28,833 nt of DNA, from NCBI GenBank assembly GCA_900617975.1, contig UZAE01012128.1, forward strand, positions 7,368 through 36,200. Reading direction: 5' to 3'. The notes beneath the pieces are model-generated. The model made no database searches and was not told the origin of the DNA. It saw only the letters and a program-made list of their open reading frames with translations. Below, in pieces: positions 10,248 through 22,618 of this stretch. Position numbers and translations under genes: made by a program. This DNA comes from Rodentolepis nana (Eukaryota > Platyhelminthes > Cestoda > Cyclophyllidea > Hymenolepididae). Positions within the stretch are counted from its first letter, which is position 1; the number at the start of each line of letters is the position of its first letter.

Positions 10248-10258
10248 CCGTGTCATAT
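10248..10258. repeat. 11-bp target-site duplication, right
   Basis: Exact copy of 9131-9141, adjoining the tetranucleotide tail. Confidence 0.85.
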
Positions 10259-10648
10259 TTTTTCCCACTTAATTGGCTTATCAGCCTCATGAAATTTATT
10301 CTGATTGCTAATCAATAGCCATGGAATTGACAGTCATCTTACTAAACAGTGTTAATGTTTGAAGCTATATAACCGCCTTTAACGCACCACAATCCATTTT
10401 TTTGATCATCGAGAAGGTGGAAGCCATCTTTGGGTGGGAGGATCCAGAGTTGTTCATTGAAAAGTAGAGGTAACGGGTTATAATAGAATTACCCTGATCT
10501 CACCAGTATCAATCCGAACGTTTCCCGATCTCCTTCGGTTTTTTGGCTTTTTTATAATTTCATTATATCCTTTCATGCCTATGAAACGTTACGTAACAAA
10601 CGCTTAATAAGGCAAAACTGCGTACCAATACATATTTATGACAGTTTT
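10259..10648. other. Spacer with no recognised feature
   Basis: AT-rich sequence right of the LINE. No exon-like or repeated sequence was noticed. Confidence 0.4.
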
Positions 10649-10702
10649 CGATATGTGACTCACTTGCATGTCCCAACGTTGGATCCTGCTAAGACATGCG
10701 TA
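10649..10702. repeat. 54-bp direct repeat, partner at 8776-8829
   Basis: Right-hand partner of the pair described at 8776. A short (AAT)n tract follows at 10707-10723, and the sequence then resembles 14980-15050. Confidence 0.75.
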
Positions 10703-10800
10703 AGCCAATAATAATAATAATAAGACTTATCCTCAGTTAGCTCTAAATCTTCCTCTCCACATTTAAAAATGCTCCCAATACCAGACTATCTGACAAAATA

Positions 10801-11715
10801 CCAATGCGAGAACTGACGTATAGAGAAGATCATTAATTAGAAAAGTGTGTCACGGGCAGGGAGCTAAGTCAGTTTTCTGCTGAATCAATTATGGTCTCTT
10901 AATTGGTAGTTGAATGGGTGTTCTCACCACTCTCACATAGTGTGAGGGTCCTGAAAATACTCCAATGGGGAATTCGTTTGGATTTTCATTACATTTGTCG
11001 ATAACCACGTAAAAGATCGTTTGCTGAGTTGCGACCTTCCAGATCTCTTCAAATGTAAATTGAACTGGCATTGAAGGTACTCTGACTAGCATTGAACTGA
11101 GTCCCACTTTGTGAAATACGTTTAGCTGAGAAATGTGTTATGCAAAGAGAGCTTAGACACTACGTTCCTTTGAGTGGTGGAGATGGGGGTTGCCAAACTA
11201 TGCAAGAACTATTGGTTGGCTGTTGGCAGACTTTTCTCCCTGCTCGAAGTCGCACTGTCGCACCTTCGAGACTGTCTGAGTGCACTTGAGATACCTCTGT
11301 TCACCAAGGACAGTGTTGTGAGCTCCACACCAATAATGAACAGATATTTATGTGAACTGGGTGTGTAAATCAGAAGAATTAAATTTTTATTTGTTCAAAA
11401 TAAATTCCCACCTAATTTCAATAGACGTAAGTAGTAAATTAATCATCGGAAGGAGTCGTTGCTATTACATAGAAAAATTAACAATTCATATAGACAAATC
11501 TCAAATTTCGGACTGGAAAAGAGTAAAAAATTAGTACTGGTTATAGAGTCGCAAATAGCTAATTCAGTGAAAAAATAAAGAATCAAAAGTTTATTAATTT
11601 TAAAGGACATGAGATATAAAAGTATATTTATCATTAACGACAAGTGGTGTTATATGTAAGGGATTAGAAGTTCAGGTGAACTTTTAGAAGACGTAAATCC
11701 CTTCCCCTTTCACTG
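10801..11715. repeat. R1 unit, copy 2 (kelch body lost)
   Basis: Homologous to 475-1340 and 15365-16240 but more diverged than those two are from each other. Similarity stops near 11715, just where the last kelch exon would begin, and the 2.9-kb duplicated segment takes over. The kelch body that accompanied copies 1 and 3 is therefore missing here. The plus-strand 64-codon frame at 11174-11368 is its version of the 826-1017 frame. Confidence 0.75.
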
Positions 11716-13109
11716 GCGAGAATGTTGACTTTCAGTTATGTGAGGAAATAATATTGGGTTTCAAAGATGATCGATAAATACCAGAGGTTTGATGAAATAC
11801 TCAAAGCCAGTAAGTTATTCTGTTTGCAAATAGGTGGAAAAGAATCTTCTGGCATCTTCAAATAAATGACCCATTATATACTGAGAGATTGGAGCTGTAC
11901 CACCACTGAATATGCTAGACCTAATCTATGGATGTCCGTGTTTTCTTTAATTTCCTGACACATTTGAAAGAAGTGAAAAGAAGAAGGGAAACACGAAATA
12001 CAAGCTAGAGACAAATGATCTGTGAGTGTGAATTAGTGTTACTCTTGTAAATTAGGGTTGCAGACGGTGATGTATAATGACACAATGGCAGGAGAATTAT
12101 GACAAATCGGAATGGTGCGTAAAGTGGAAAAACAGACATGAGATAAAGGGAGACAGAATGACTTCTGGGTGTTGGTAGCAGCTGACAGTTTGTAATTCTT
12201 TAGCATTCTTCATTCTACCATTCTAGCTTTTCGTTTAGGTGTATTTTATTTGATTGGTCTTCCAGTCATGCAATTGAAGTGTACTCAATCACCCCAAACT
12301 GATTTGACCAATGCCTGTTCCACTTAATTTCGAGTCAATTAAGTTGTTATGCCCAATTATGAGAATTTTAACCTAATCGAATTTGTGGGAATATGTCTTA
12401 TCATCATGTCAACAAAAATGACTTGAAGTTATCGATAGCGTTCAAAAATGACAGTCGAAGACATGGCAAATTTTCTAAAGTACGATAAGTTGTTTCAGGA
12501 TTGAGTATCAATGAGATGGTCTGATTTTGCAAATTTGTTGTCAAGTCAACTAGGAACAGGGTTAAATGTCACTGTGGCATCAACTACAACTCTTTGTCAA
12601 TGATGTTGCGATCTCTCGTTCCCTTGTTCGACAAAGTAAGGACATAAAACAAATGTGGCTTGACAACTCAAATCAATTTGAAAAAATTGGTATGTTGTTC
12701 AGACTTTGTAATAATAGGTAATGAGGGAACGTTAATCCACGAATCAAAAATCTTCAATATCGGTTCAAAATGCATTACATTCGATCAGCGATCAATTAAG
12801 GAACATGCTTTGAATTGAGAGCATATATCAGGATGGTTATGTTGTATATCGGTTTTTTGTCATAGCATTATTATATTTTACAAATTTGAATTATGGAATG
12901 AAGTCGAAGCATGTCAAGTTTAGGATTTAAATTAAAAAGTAAAAACAATTGAAAGGGTAAAAGTTGACTGTGAAATACGAATTATGTGAATCGGTGACGA
13001 AAATTGAAATGATTAAAATTACTCTTTTGATTTAAATTGGTTTTTGTGTTTAAAGATGAGGAATTAATCTTTCACGAGGACATTAAAAATTTGAAGGTCG
13101 TGGCCAGTT

Positions 13110-13530
13110 AGCACTTGAAATCAAAGCCACCAACTCTAACCATTTTGGTTTCCATTCTATATCAGGTATTCATTTCAATAGTCGTAGATTTGAAGAGAAG
13201 TACTAAATGAGATACAACTGTGCTCACACTTCATTCATAAGGAGTGCACAGTACATAAAAATGTTCTGATTCAGTTATTTAAAGTATTGTGTTTGAGGCA
13301 GGATGTATTGGCTTGTCAGGCAACGAAGAAATATACTGATTGGTCGTCAATTGGAATGCACTTCAAAATCAGCGTCCACTGACCTGATAGGCTGTGAATT
13401 AAGGAAAGAAGTTTTGTAGTCTGTGTGCTATTAGCCATGGAAATTGCAACGTACACACAGCCTTTGAGCAATCCCATTGTAGGATAGAACCTAGGTGGCA
13501 ACCTGAAGTGAATGAGCCCTATCTACATGA
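13110..13530 (-). pseudogene. Kelch 3' relic D1
   Basis: Decayed version of the last kelch exons. 13316-13501 reads PPRFYPTMGLLKGCVYVA and, further on, SGQWTLI, matching ARFRPVVEFFQGCVYIVG and HGQWTLI of copy A. A terminal-exon-like segment follows at about 13110-13156. The expected Trp codon upstream is TAG, the frame is shifted before the Pro-Pro, and no BTB or BACK exon lies in front. It is not functional as a KLHL gene. Confidence 0.7.
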
Positions 13531-13768
13531 AAATCTGTCGATGAAATAAGACCACGAATTTTAAAATTTAGAGAGGACTGAACAAAGACATTTTATGCGC
13601 ATTCGAGCAGTGTGGAATGTGAGGCGTGCTACTAATTGCTTAATGAGCAAGTGAGTATCCTCGAAACTATTTTGTGCAACATGGCCGTCAATGTTTAATG
13701 GAGGCTAATTTGTGTTGCATCAAAAACAAGCTCACGTACGAATACAATGATCGATCTGGTACTCCCAC
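13248..13768. repeat. 521-bp tract identical to 22336-22856
   Basis: I compared the two stretches line by line and found no difference, while sequence on both sides diverges at once. The tract spans most of relic D and the start of the R2 unit. See findings. Confidence 0.85.
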
Positions 13769-14190
13769 CCCAGATTATAACTGTGATAGCACACTCCTGT
13801 TTTACACTTTCAAACACAAAACAGAAGTATATAATCTTAGTAATCTCTAGTGAACCAAGTATCCTATGGCACTCGATATTGATGTCCAAATTTTTGCGGA
13901 ACTGATTTTGAAGGAGACCATTTCAATGGTAATCAGTAAATGAACGCCAAATCTCATTCATTAATAGCCAAGTATATTAGATTTGAAATAAATAAGTAGA
14001 CTACACGTGAAAGACATGAGCTGTTCAAAGGGATGATTTGCTCCCATTAGTATGTTTAAATGAAGAATACGAAAGCCAAATTTGTCCATTGAAATTCTAA
14101 ACTTGTACGGATTAGTTACGAATCATTTGATGTGTACAGATCAAAGTGATTATTTTCGAACGATTGCGCAATCCTGTACAAGTTTGTATT
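13740..14190 (+). repeat. R2 unit, copy 2
   Basis: Same unit as 8421-8831, lying within the first segmental duplication. The plus-strand frame reads through NCDSTLLFYTFKHKTE and stops after NLSNL. Confidence 0.6.
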
Positions 14191-14639
14191 CACAAAGATG
14201 TCGACCGATATAGGTTCCAGGGAAAAAGCTATACGATATTCATCCGAACCGCTAATATTGAGAGAAATACTGTGATTAGTGCATTGTACTAGCGAAATTG
14301 TGGAAGAGTGAAGGAGAGAGAGAGTGTGTAATGCCGATTTAGTGCAGCGATCAAATTAGAAGCTGACTTCTTTACCTTCGTTTCTAGCCTGTTGACCAAC
14401 TAGTAGATGGTTGAGACACGCCAATGATATGTCAACGTAACTTTACAGAGGACCAAATTCAAGATAAATGCAGACGTCAGGAACATGCTATTTAAAACTG
14501 TAAAGTAGTGCAGATGAATAAACAAGATGTTGTCTCAAATGACAGAGAAGACGAGAGTGCATGCCAACATATGAACAATCGCTAGAGGTCAACTTATGAC
14601 CACGGGTCTTTCAGGTACAAATAAGTAGCAAGTAATTTC

Positions 14640-14900
14640 GTAGTCTCGAGTGAACCAAGTATTCCATGGCCCTCGGTATTGATGTAGCCTTTTTTGCTCT
14701 TCAGAGAGTTAGTTTGTAGTTACCGATACATTTAAATGAAGAATGAGGAACTCATATTTGTCTTTTAAACGCTTAAATTTTTCACTGATTAGTTACGATT
14801 CATTTGAGGCGTAGAGGCGAATATTGTGCGTTTTCGAAAAATGGCATTTAAAAACTTCTCTCTACCTATATTCAGGACCCGCTTGTTCGTCTCGACGTTG
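14640..14900 (+). repeat. R2 unit, copy 3 (partial)
   Basis: Begins at the TCTCGAGTGAACCAAGTATT block shared with copy 1 (about 8537) and continues to the TTCAGGA block. Its left part is missing. It lies just outside the 2.9-kb duplication and is closer to copy 1 than to copies 2 and 4. Confidence 0.6.
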
Positions 14901-15054
14901 GGGGAGCATATGAAAAATAACATTTTAGTTGAGAACAAAAACAAATCTAGCCCACTTCGCTAATAAGCCACGATATTTGCTCAATTATCTCCAAATCTTC
15001 TTCTCCACGTTTGGAAATGCTTCCAATACTAGCCTATCTGACAAAACGCCAACG
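14901..15054. other. Spacer joining R2 copy 3 to R1 copy 3
   Basis: Parts resemble 8880-8930 (a block ending in CGCTAATAAG) and 10740-10800 (a block around TTCTCCAC), so it is array material. No gene is seen. Confidence 0.45.
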
Positions 15055-16209
15055 AGGAATATGAGAGGTCTGGGCTTAGTGGTATGCATATAATGAAGCA
15101 GCTTGCGTTTAATTCATTATGACATTTCTAGAATCGTGATCGATTAAATGAACAAAACGACCACTTAGAATCAGTTCCATTGCGTGAGTGTCAGTAGATG
15201 ACTGAAAAGGTAAGGTAATCGGCTTTTGCTCAATTTTTACATGAGTTGCTCTCTATGTCGTAAGGTTGCCAAGTTGGAAATATTGAGAGAGCTTTCAATA
15301 TCCTTTCACGTCCTCAGCCAGCGGTTGCTGTAAAGAGCAATGCACATGTCTAGCAATTAAAGTGTATACTTGAGGAAAAGGACGTATAGAGAAGAGCGTT
15401 AATTAGGAAAGTGTGTTACAGGCAGGAGCCCAGTCTTTCTTGTCACTGAAGGTTTAGCTGAACCAATCGTGGTCTCTTAATTGGTGGTTGAATGGGTGTT
15501 CTCTCCACTTTTATGTAGACAATATGGGTTTCCTGAAATCACTGCAAGGAGAAATTCACTTGGGTTGCCATTACATTTGTCGATAACTACGTGTAAAAAA
15601 CGTTTGCTGAGTTGTAACGTTCCAGAACTCTTCAAATGTAAATTGAACTAAGTCCCGCTTTGTGAAATACGTTTAGCCGATAAATGTGTTAGAGAGAGGG
15701 AGTTTATTCACTGAAATACTTTGAGTGGAGGAGATGGGGTTTCTAAACAACGCAAGTACTTTTGATTGGCTGTTTCAGGCTGTTCGCAATGCGCAAAGAC
15801 GCACTGTGCACCTTCGAGACAGCCTGAGTGCACTTGAGATTCCACTGTTCACCAAGGGCAGCGCTGTGAGCTCCACACGAATAATGAACAGATATTTATG
15901 AGAAGTGGGAATGTATATCAGAGAAATTAAATTTTCATTCGTTAAAAATACATTCCCAGCTTATTCCAATAGAGGTAAGCAGCATAGTAATCATTGGAAG
16001 AAGTCGTTGTTATCGCGCATAGAAGAATTAACAAATCATTGGGACAAGTCTCAAAATTGGAGTGAAAGGAAAAAAATGAGTATTGGTTATAAAGTCACAA
16101 ATTGTCAATTTGGTGAAAAAATGAAGAATTAAAAGTTTATTAAATTTAAATCACATGTTATACAAAAGTTTATTTAGCATTAACGACTAGTGGTGTTACA
16201 TGTGAGGAA
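15055..16209. repeat. R1 unit, copy 3 (3' flank of kelch copy B)
   Basis: Direct repeat of 170-1309. The short plus-strand frame found in copies 1 and 2 ends earlier here because TGT has become TGA in the ATTTATGAGAAG segment near 15899. Confidence 0.8.
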
Positions 16210-19200
16210 TTAAGCGCTCAAATGTACTTTTAGAAGCCATAGATCCTTCCCGCTTTGAACTCGAAATCGGAATCTCCAATTGTAGTCATTTTGTTCCCCA
16301 TCCTACAACATGTACGCATTTCAACAGTTATTGATTCTCAGTTAAGTATTGAATGAGATGTGATTGCACTCACGTTTTCTTCATGTGACATTTCCAGTTC
16401 ATAAACACTCCCCTCCACACCTGTTTTTAGAATTAACTTTGAAAGAGATGATGTTGAATTGTGAGAACAACATAGAAATATATAAATACTTACCAACAAC
16501 GTAGAGATTGTCACTGACTGCCAGAATTGAACATATATCGCAATTTATGGAACATGATTGCGAAATCAGCGTCCATTGACCATGTCGGCCATCGGTAATG
16601 CAAAAAACCTCTGCAGAATGTGGGAGTAAAGACTGAGAACCGACAACGTAAACACATCCTTGAAAAAATTCTACAGCGGGGCGGAATCTTGCCACCAACA
16701 TTGAAGTGAATGAGCACCAGGTTGGATTTTCTGCAGAACTTTGAAAGAACTAAAACTCCAAGATTCGGCACGTATACCGCTCCACTATCACTTCTGCCTG
16801 TTGGCATATCGGGAAGTCTTTCCCATCTGCAATACACAAATCCACCTAAATGATCTCGAAACTCACAAAACGCATGTGCTAATAAATATCGGAGAGTCGT
16901 AACAACAGTTATATTACAATACTAATATCACAATGGAATTAGTATTATGCCGGCGAGGAATTTGGGTGATACGTTACTTTCCACTCCAACACAACATTCT
17001 GCTTTCTCAAATAACTTTCATGATTGTGTCTCTTCAACTCCAACTACGTGTGGTCACCAAGTCAAACAATAGATCTTTACATTTTTTATTCATTCTCACA
17101 CTTCTGGAGCATATATTCTGTTCAAATCACAGAAGAAATGTGGGACTGGAAGACGAAAAATAAGCACCTCCTAATGGAAACAACAAGTTCCCAAACACAT
17201 GGCCATTCACATTTCTAGAAACCTGAAATTAGTGCATGATGGCTGGAAGCAGAAGCTTTAATCCCAAACACCTAAGGTATATCAGTCAATTAATCGATGA
17301 TATTTAGATTAGCTTATCATGACGAAAACACCCTAAACTCACTTGTCATTCAATGGAGAATATTTCTCACAGGAGGTTAAATTCTTAGCATTAGCATATC
17401 CTCCAAAAACAAGAATTTCATGTTCGACAGCAGCTGCAGAAGCATAAGCTCTACTCTGAGCCATTAAATTTTTCTCCTTTACCTCACCATTGCAGGGATC
17501 TACCTTGAAAACACGGGAACAAGCGTCATCTTCCACTGTATTACCTCCAATCACATAGATATATTCTAAAATGTAGGAGAGATCAGAGTAGGACTTGTGT
17601 GGTGTTGGCACACAAGACGGTGTTGAACTTGCAACTTACCATCACAAGCAACTACGCAGCTGTCCAATATGAAAGGAATTTTCAATTCTTCTTCAACTTT
17701 CTTCACATTTGGAACAGCTGATAAAAAAACACTTGAAAGTGTCCTCTGTTTCACCGTATGTTCCAAGAACAAAGATCCTTTCTCTCTTCCTGTTAAAAAA
17801 TAAAGTCACAATTTACATTGGTAGTGAATCGTTTGACAAACTTTACTCACTTATTTTCCTCAGATTTATCACACATTTTCAAGTAATCCAGAAATGTGTG
17901 TCTTAAGAAAAAAAACTCATATTTAATTACCTCATATACCTTGACTTATCGGAAAGAATAATGCTTGACTCTCCCATAACCGTCTCAGCGATTAAGGATC
18001 GGGAAAGTTTGTTAACATTAAGTCTTGAGAGAAGACGTGTAAAGAACGTTTCACGAGTGTCTCTTTCACATAAAGAAGGAGCTGCATTTATCCATGAAGC
18101 TATTGCTACTAACTTCGAGCCTTCACTTGGAGCCCACAACCAGGGGCTACTCAGAAGAGTCTCCATGTCCTTCGCGGTTGTCCATTGCAGATACTTCTCA
18201 TCCTTGGTAAAAGAATCGAAGTCACGTGAAATCATGAGGATACGTTGGTCTCTACAATCATGTTTGCCTAGAATAGAGCTGACCAAAAAAATCTCACTGA
18301 CATTGATTTGATCGAGTCTAAAATAAGAGAAGATGAGCAAACGATTTACGGCATACACACGATATCTCATAGTTCAGCAAATCGACTCCACGTTAGTGAA
18401 CGTACACTCGCAATTTTATCTGTTGCTAATCAACGACTTGAGGCAATATCTAACAGACCGTGATATCACTCACATCTGACACTTCCCACTTTCTTCCAAT
18501 TCTTACTTTTTACTTCCCCCCTCCTCCACCACTCATGACTTAGTCACCTTTTCCAATTCAATTCATTATCTTTATATTTGGGGTTTAGACTGATTTATCA
18601 TCTTGATCTTTGTTATGACAGCCTTCATAAGATAACTCCCACTCTCTTTAAACCCCTGATTTAGAGGTACTTCACGGAAGATCTGAACTGAGAACGAAGT
18701 CGACATCACGCATGTGGTTATCAGTTCTCTTTAGTATTTTTGGTGCGTTGTTTATAATATATGCCTCACTGTGCCTAACACTAAGCCCGACGAAATTACA
18801 TATGTAAATTACATTAGACAATCACTCACCTCTCTTCAATAAAGTTCCGACAAAAATCAATTAGAGATTTTGATCCAAGTTGATGTGCCAATAAATAGAG
18901 CTGACCCACCGTGCGCACGTTAATACCAATTTTACCTGTGTAGATGAAGTCTATCACGGATACGACAAGTCTGAAATGAATCAACAGTGAATAGAAGAAT
19001 GAATTTGGATGTACTCGGTAGTGTAACGGTGCCATTTCATAGTGGGACCTTGATTCTGCGATAATTGATTTATAATTCTAGGAAACTGGGCACAAAGTAA
19101 CAATCGGTGAACTGGAATCCTGTGATTCTCCTTTGTCTAGAGATTAATAAATTATTGTTAAATTAAAGATTCTTCATGCCACCTACGATAATGTGCAAAT

Positions 19201-19300
19201 CAATGAGATGACCATTTTGTCGAAGTTGGTTGAGGAACTTTGATGGAATTGAAAGTTTCGTCTCATCAGAGGGAATACAATAAATGATTTCATCTTCCAT
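16210..19300 (-). pseudogene. BTB-BACK-kelch (KLHL-type) gene, copy B, frameshifted
   Basis: Exons on the minus strand: 19187-19300, 19015-19136, 18830-18970, 17940-18317, 17640-17789, 17343-17565, 16494-16826, 16374-16420 and 16210-16302. Lengths match copy A exactly except exon 5, which is 150 instead of 149 bp. The extra base lies in a T run (minus strand) after TTCAAGTG and throws the rest out of frame. BTB (PVHRLLLCAQFPRIINQ, VIDFIYTGKI), BACK (TTAKDMETLL, AIASWINAAP) and kelch cores (EYIYVIGG, ILVFGG, GCVYVVGS) are plain. It shares with copy A the frame break in exon 7 (candidate intron 16731-16791). Introns are 50, 44, 511-512, 150, 74 and 516 nt. An AATAAA lies at 16169-16174. If the extra base is a sequencing error, B would have the same status as A. 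Confidence 0.75.
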
Positions 19301-20185
19301 CTTTACGCAGTGAGTTGAGTGTTTAGACTGAATGCTCAACATAAGCCATATTTCGTGTGCATTGAGATGGCGTCAGTGATACCTCCCTCTCCGTTTTAAT
19401 TGGCCACTTTTATTTTTTAATCTCCAAGTAAGATTTCTATTGGCTACTTGTATGTTAGAATTCGATCGAGAACTGCCAAACGCAATGTGACTACAGAAAT
19501 GAATAATGGTGCGGGACACGTTATCGCTGTGTGCGTCGTCGTATGCCTGCATGTCTGCTCGCTAGTATTGGGAGGTGCGGTCGTACAACTCTGTGTGCAT
19601 CGACCATACAAACAGTGACCAATCATCAGCCTCTGTTTAACCTAATCCCCCGTCCTGGTCATGAGTAGCTCTCTGCGTGTAGTCACTTTATCCGCAAAAC
19701 TCATACTGAATAAACGTGCTCCGTGCTACACGTCTGTTTCCTTTCATAGCTGGGCTATAGCTTAGCTGGTTCTGGGAGTCTAGCTAGATGTTGGAGAATC
19801 TGCCATAGAGATTCGCGAGTCAGTCAGGTTTTAATGAAGTAGCAATCTGCTACAATGGCTAGTTTGACAGTAATTGATTTTTAAATGGGTAATGCTTACT
19901 AAAATGCCTTACATAATTTCTCCTTCAGTTCACAGTTTGATTCCAATAAATAATTTGAAATTTCCACTGTAGGAGTGATACTAAAAGAGGATTTTCAAAC
20001 TCTTCATTTCTAATTTGCAATACGTCATCATGTTAATTTTTACACCAATGAAATCTTTTCCCCTTTATTCGCGTAATTCAACCAATATGAATAAAGAACT
20101 CCTTTCCTTGAAATTGAAGCAACAAAGAAGTCACTTTGTTAAAGGAAAACGACTAATGAACTATTTAGACAAGTTAGTCTAAATT
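19301..20185. repeat. 5' flank of kelch copy B
   Basis: Homologous to 5716-6270 on both sides of the inserted LTR. Likely holds the promoter of copy B on the minus strand, but no element is individually identifiable. Confidence 0.6.
19510..19854. mobile_element. Probable solo LTR, 345 bp, with 4-bp target duplication
   Basis: Begins TG and ends CA, with ATGG on both sides (19506-19509 and 19855-19858). It is richer in G and C than its surroundings. It holds an AATAAA in the middle, as expected at an LTR polyadenylation site. The homologous stretch beside copy A (5910-5935) runs straight from the left flank into the right flank with no insert, so the boundaries are supported by a paralogous empty site. 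No internal retroelement genes are present, hence solo. The family is not identified. A non-LTR short element is less likely given the TG...CA ends. Confidence 0.7.
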
Positions 20186-20799
20186 GAAAGTCAAAATTTA
20201 TTTAAGTAAATCGTTTTAGAGTAGTTTTGAATCTTTTATATGAAGAATAGTTGTTAGTTTCCTAAATTCACAATTCACCCCCACCCCCAACTCGTCTTCG
20301 GTATTTATAATGTGTGAATATTTATAACCGAAATTCATCGTTAGAATTTGGTTTAGGAACCAAATTAAATTGGGGGGTTAAATAATAGATGAAAGCTGCA
20401 AAGTTGTTTTGGGTGTAGATGGTCGTATGGCACTCATGACTTTATTGGAAATGTTAAATGCTGTAAACCCACACGGAACGGATAGTGTGCTCCAAGTCTC
20501 CTTCGCTCATGTGCATTCATCCTCCAAAATTAAGCGTCAAATTAAAATTTATGGAAATTAGCTATAATTGAATTGTATGTACTGATCGAGATAGAAGATG
20601 CAGGCATTTAATTAACGTACTAGTGATAGAGGAAATTGATCAATTGACGGACTCGAATCCTCGGTTAGGAGTGGTGTTCCATACCTCGTGAGTTGCAAGA
20701 TGTTGAAGTCTGTAACTTTCGAGTTCGTGCTGAAGTTCAAAAAGTTTCCGAATAATGTAAGCGAATTTTCCATGTTAGTAGAATTGATAATCATTCATA
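20186..20799. other. Spacer without recognised gene
   Basis: Past the end of the copy B flank homology. Only chance-length frames are seen on either strand. Confidence 0.4.
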
Positions 20800-22197
20800 T
20801 TGCCCTTTCTCCCCTCTGGGAAGAATGTTGCCTACCAGTAGTGTAAGGAAATAATATTAGGTTTTAAAGATGATCAACAAATACCATTGGTTTGATTAAA
20901 TACTCAATGCCAGTTGGTTATTCAGTTTGAAAATTGGAGGAAAAGAATCTACTGGCACATTCAAATAAACGACTTATTGTATACTGAGAGGTTGGAGCTG
21001 TACCACCACTAAAAAACCTAGACCTAGTCTATGGATGTCCGTGTTTTCTTTAACCGCCTAACACATTTGAAAGATGTGACAAGAAGAAGAGGAACACCAA
21101 AGACAAGCTTCAGACAAACGATCTGTGAGTGTAAATGAGTGTTACTCTTGTAAATTAGTTTACCATTGGATTGCAGACGGTGAGGTAGGACGGTACAGTG
21201 GTAGGCGAATGAGGGCAAATTGGAAGGGTGCGTAAAGTGGAAAAACAGAATGAGATAAGGGGAGATAGAATGACTTCTGGATGTCGGTAGCAGCTCACAG
21301 TTAGTTATTTATTAGTATTCTTCATTCTACGTTTCTTACTTTTCGTTTTTGCTGTATTTTATTTGATTGGTCTTTTATTCATGCAACTGAAATGTACTAA
21401 ACCACGCCAAACCGATTTGACCAATACCTGTTCCACTTAATTTCGAGTCAATTAAGTTGTTATGAATAATTACGGGAATTTGCCTTATCATCATGTCAAC
21501 AAAAATGACTTCAAGTTATCGATAGCGTTCAAAATTGACAGTTGAAGACATGGCAAATTTTCTAAAGCACGGTTAAGTCGCCACAGGATTTGGTATGAGT
21601 GAGATGGTCTGATTTTGCAAATTTGCTGTCAAGCCAACTAGGAACAGGGTCCAAATGTCACTGCGGCATCAACTACAACTGTTTGTCAATGATGTTGTAA
21701 TCTCTCGTTCCCTTGTTCGACAAAGTAAGGACATAAAACAAATGTGGCTTGACAACTCAAATCAATTTGAAAAAATCGGTATGTTGTTTAGACTTTGTAA
21801 TAATAGGTAATGAGGGAACGTTAATCCGCGAATCAATAATCTTCAATATTTGGTCAAAACACATTCTATTCGGTCAGCGATCAATTAAGGGACATGATTT
21901 GAATTGTGAGTTTATATCAGGAAGGTTCTGTTGTATATCGGTTTTTCGTCATAGCATTATTATATTTTACAAATTTGAATTATGAAATGAACTTGAAGCA
22001 AGCCAAGTTTTCGATTTAAATTAAAAGTAAAAACAATTGAAAGGGTAAATGTTGACCGTGAAATACGAATTATGTGAATCGGTGACGAAAATTGAAATGA
22101 TTAAAATTACTCTTTTGATTTAAATTGGTTTTTATGTTTGAAGATGAGGAATTAATCTTTCACGAGGACTTTTAAAATTCGAAGGTCGTGGCTATTT

Positions 22198-22618
22198 GGC
22201 ACATGAAATCAAAGCTACCAACTGTAACCATTTTGGTTTCCATTCTATAGCAGGTATTCATTTCAATAGTCATAGATTTGAAGAGAAGTACTAAATGAGA
22301 TACAACTGTGTTCACACTTCATTCATAAAGATTGTACAGTACATAAAAATGTTCTGATTCAGTTATTTAAAGTATTGTGTTTGAGGCAGGATGTATTGGC
22401 TTGTCAGGCAACGAAGAAATATACTGATTGGTCGTCAATTGGAATGCACTTCAAAATCAGCGTCCACTGACCTGATAGGCTGTGAATTAAGGAAAGAAGT
22501 TTTGTAGTCTGTGTGCTATTAGCCATGGAAATTGCAACGTACACACAGCCTTTGAGCAATCCCATTGTAGGATAGAACCTAGGTGGCAACCTGAAGTGAA
22601 TGAGCCCTATCTACATGA
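22198..22618 (-). pseudogene. Kelch 3' relic D2
   Basis: Counterpart of D1. The exon-like part (22404-22589) encodes the same residues as D1 because it lies in the identical tract. The same TAG replaces the Trp codon and the BTB and BACK exons are again absent. Confidence 0.7.

Larger units (their letters stand above)
11690..14615. repeat. 2.9-kb segmental duplication, copy 1 (partner 20800-23650)
   Basis: Collinear with 20800-23650 over its whole length, with small insertions and deletions and scattered substitutions (roughly one base in ten by eye) except for a 521-bp perfect tract. It contains the decayed kelch 3' relic D1 and an R2 unit. A plus-strand stretch near 12660-12820 (DFVIIGNEGTLI) is open in both copies, but their differences are mostly replacements, so I do not call a gene. 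Confidence 0.85.

Noticed and set aside
12660..12830. BTB-like plus-strand frame (DFVIIGNEGTLIHES) in both 2.9-kb duplicates
   Set aside because: The copies differ mainly by replacement changes and frame 1 ends soon after. The resemblance to a BTB strand is too weak to call.
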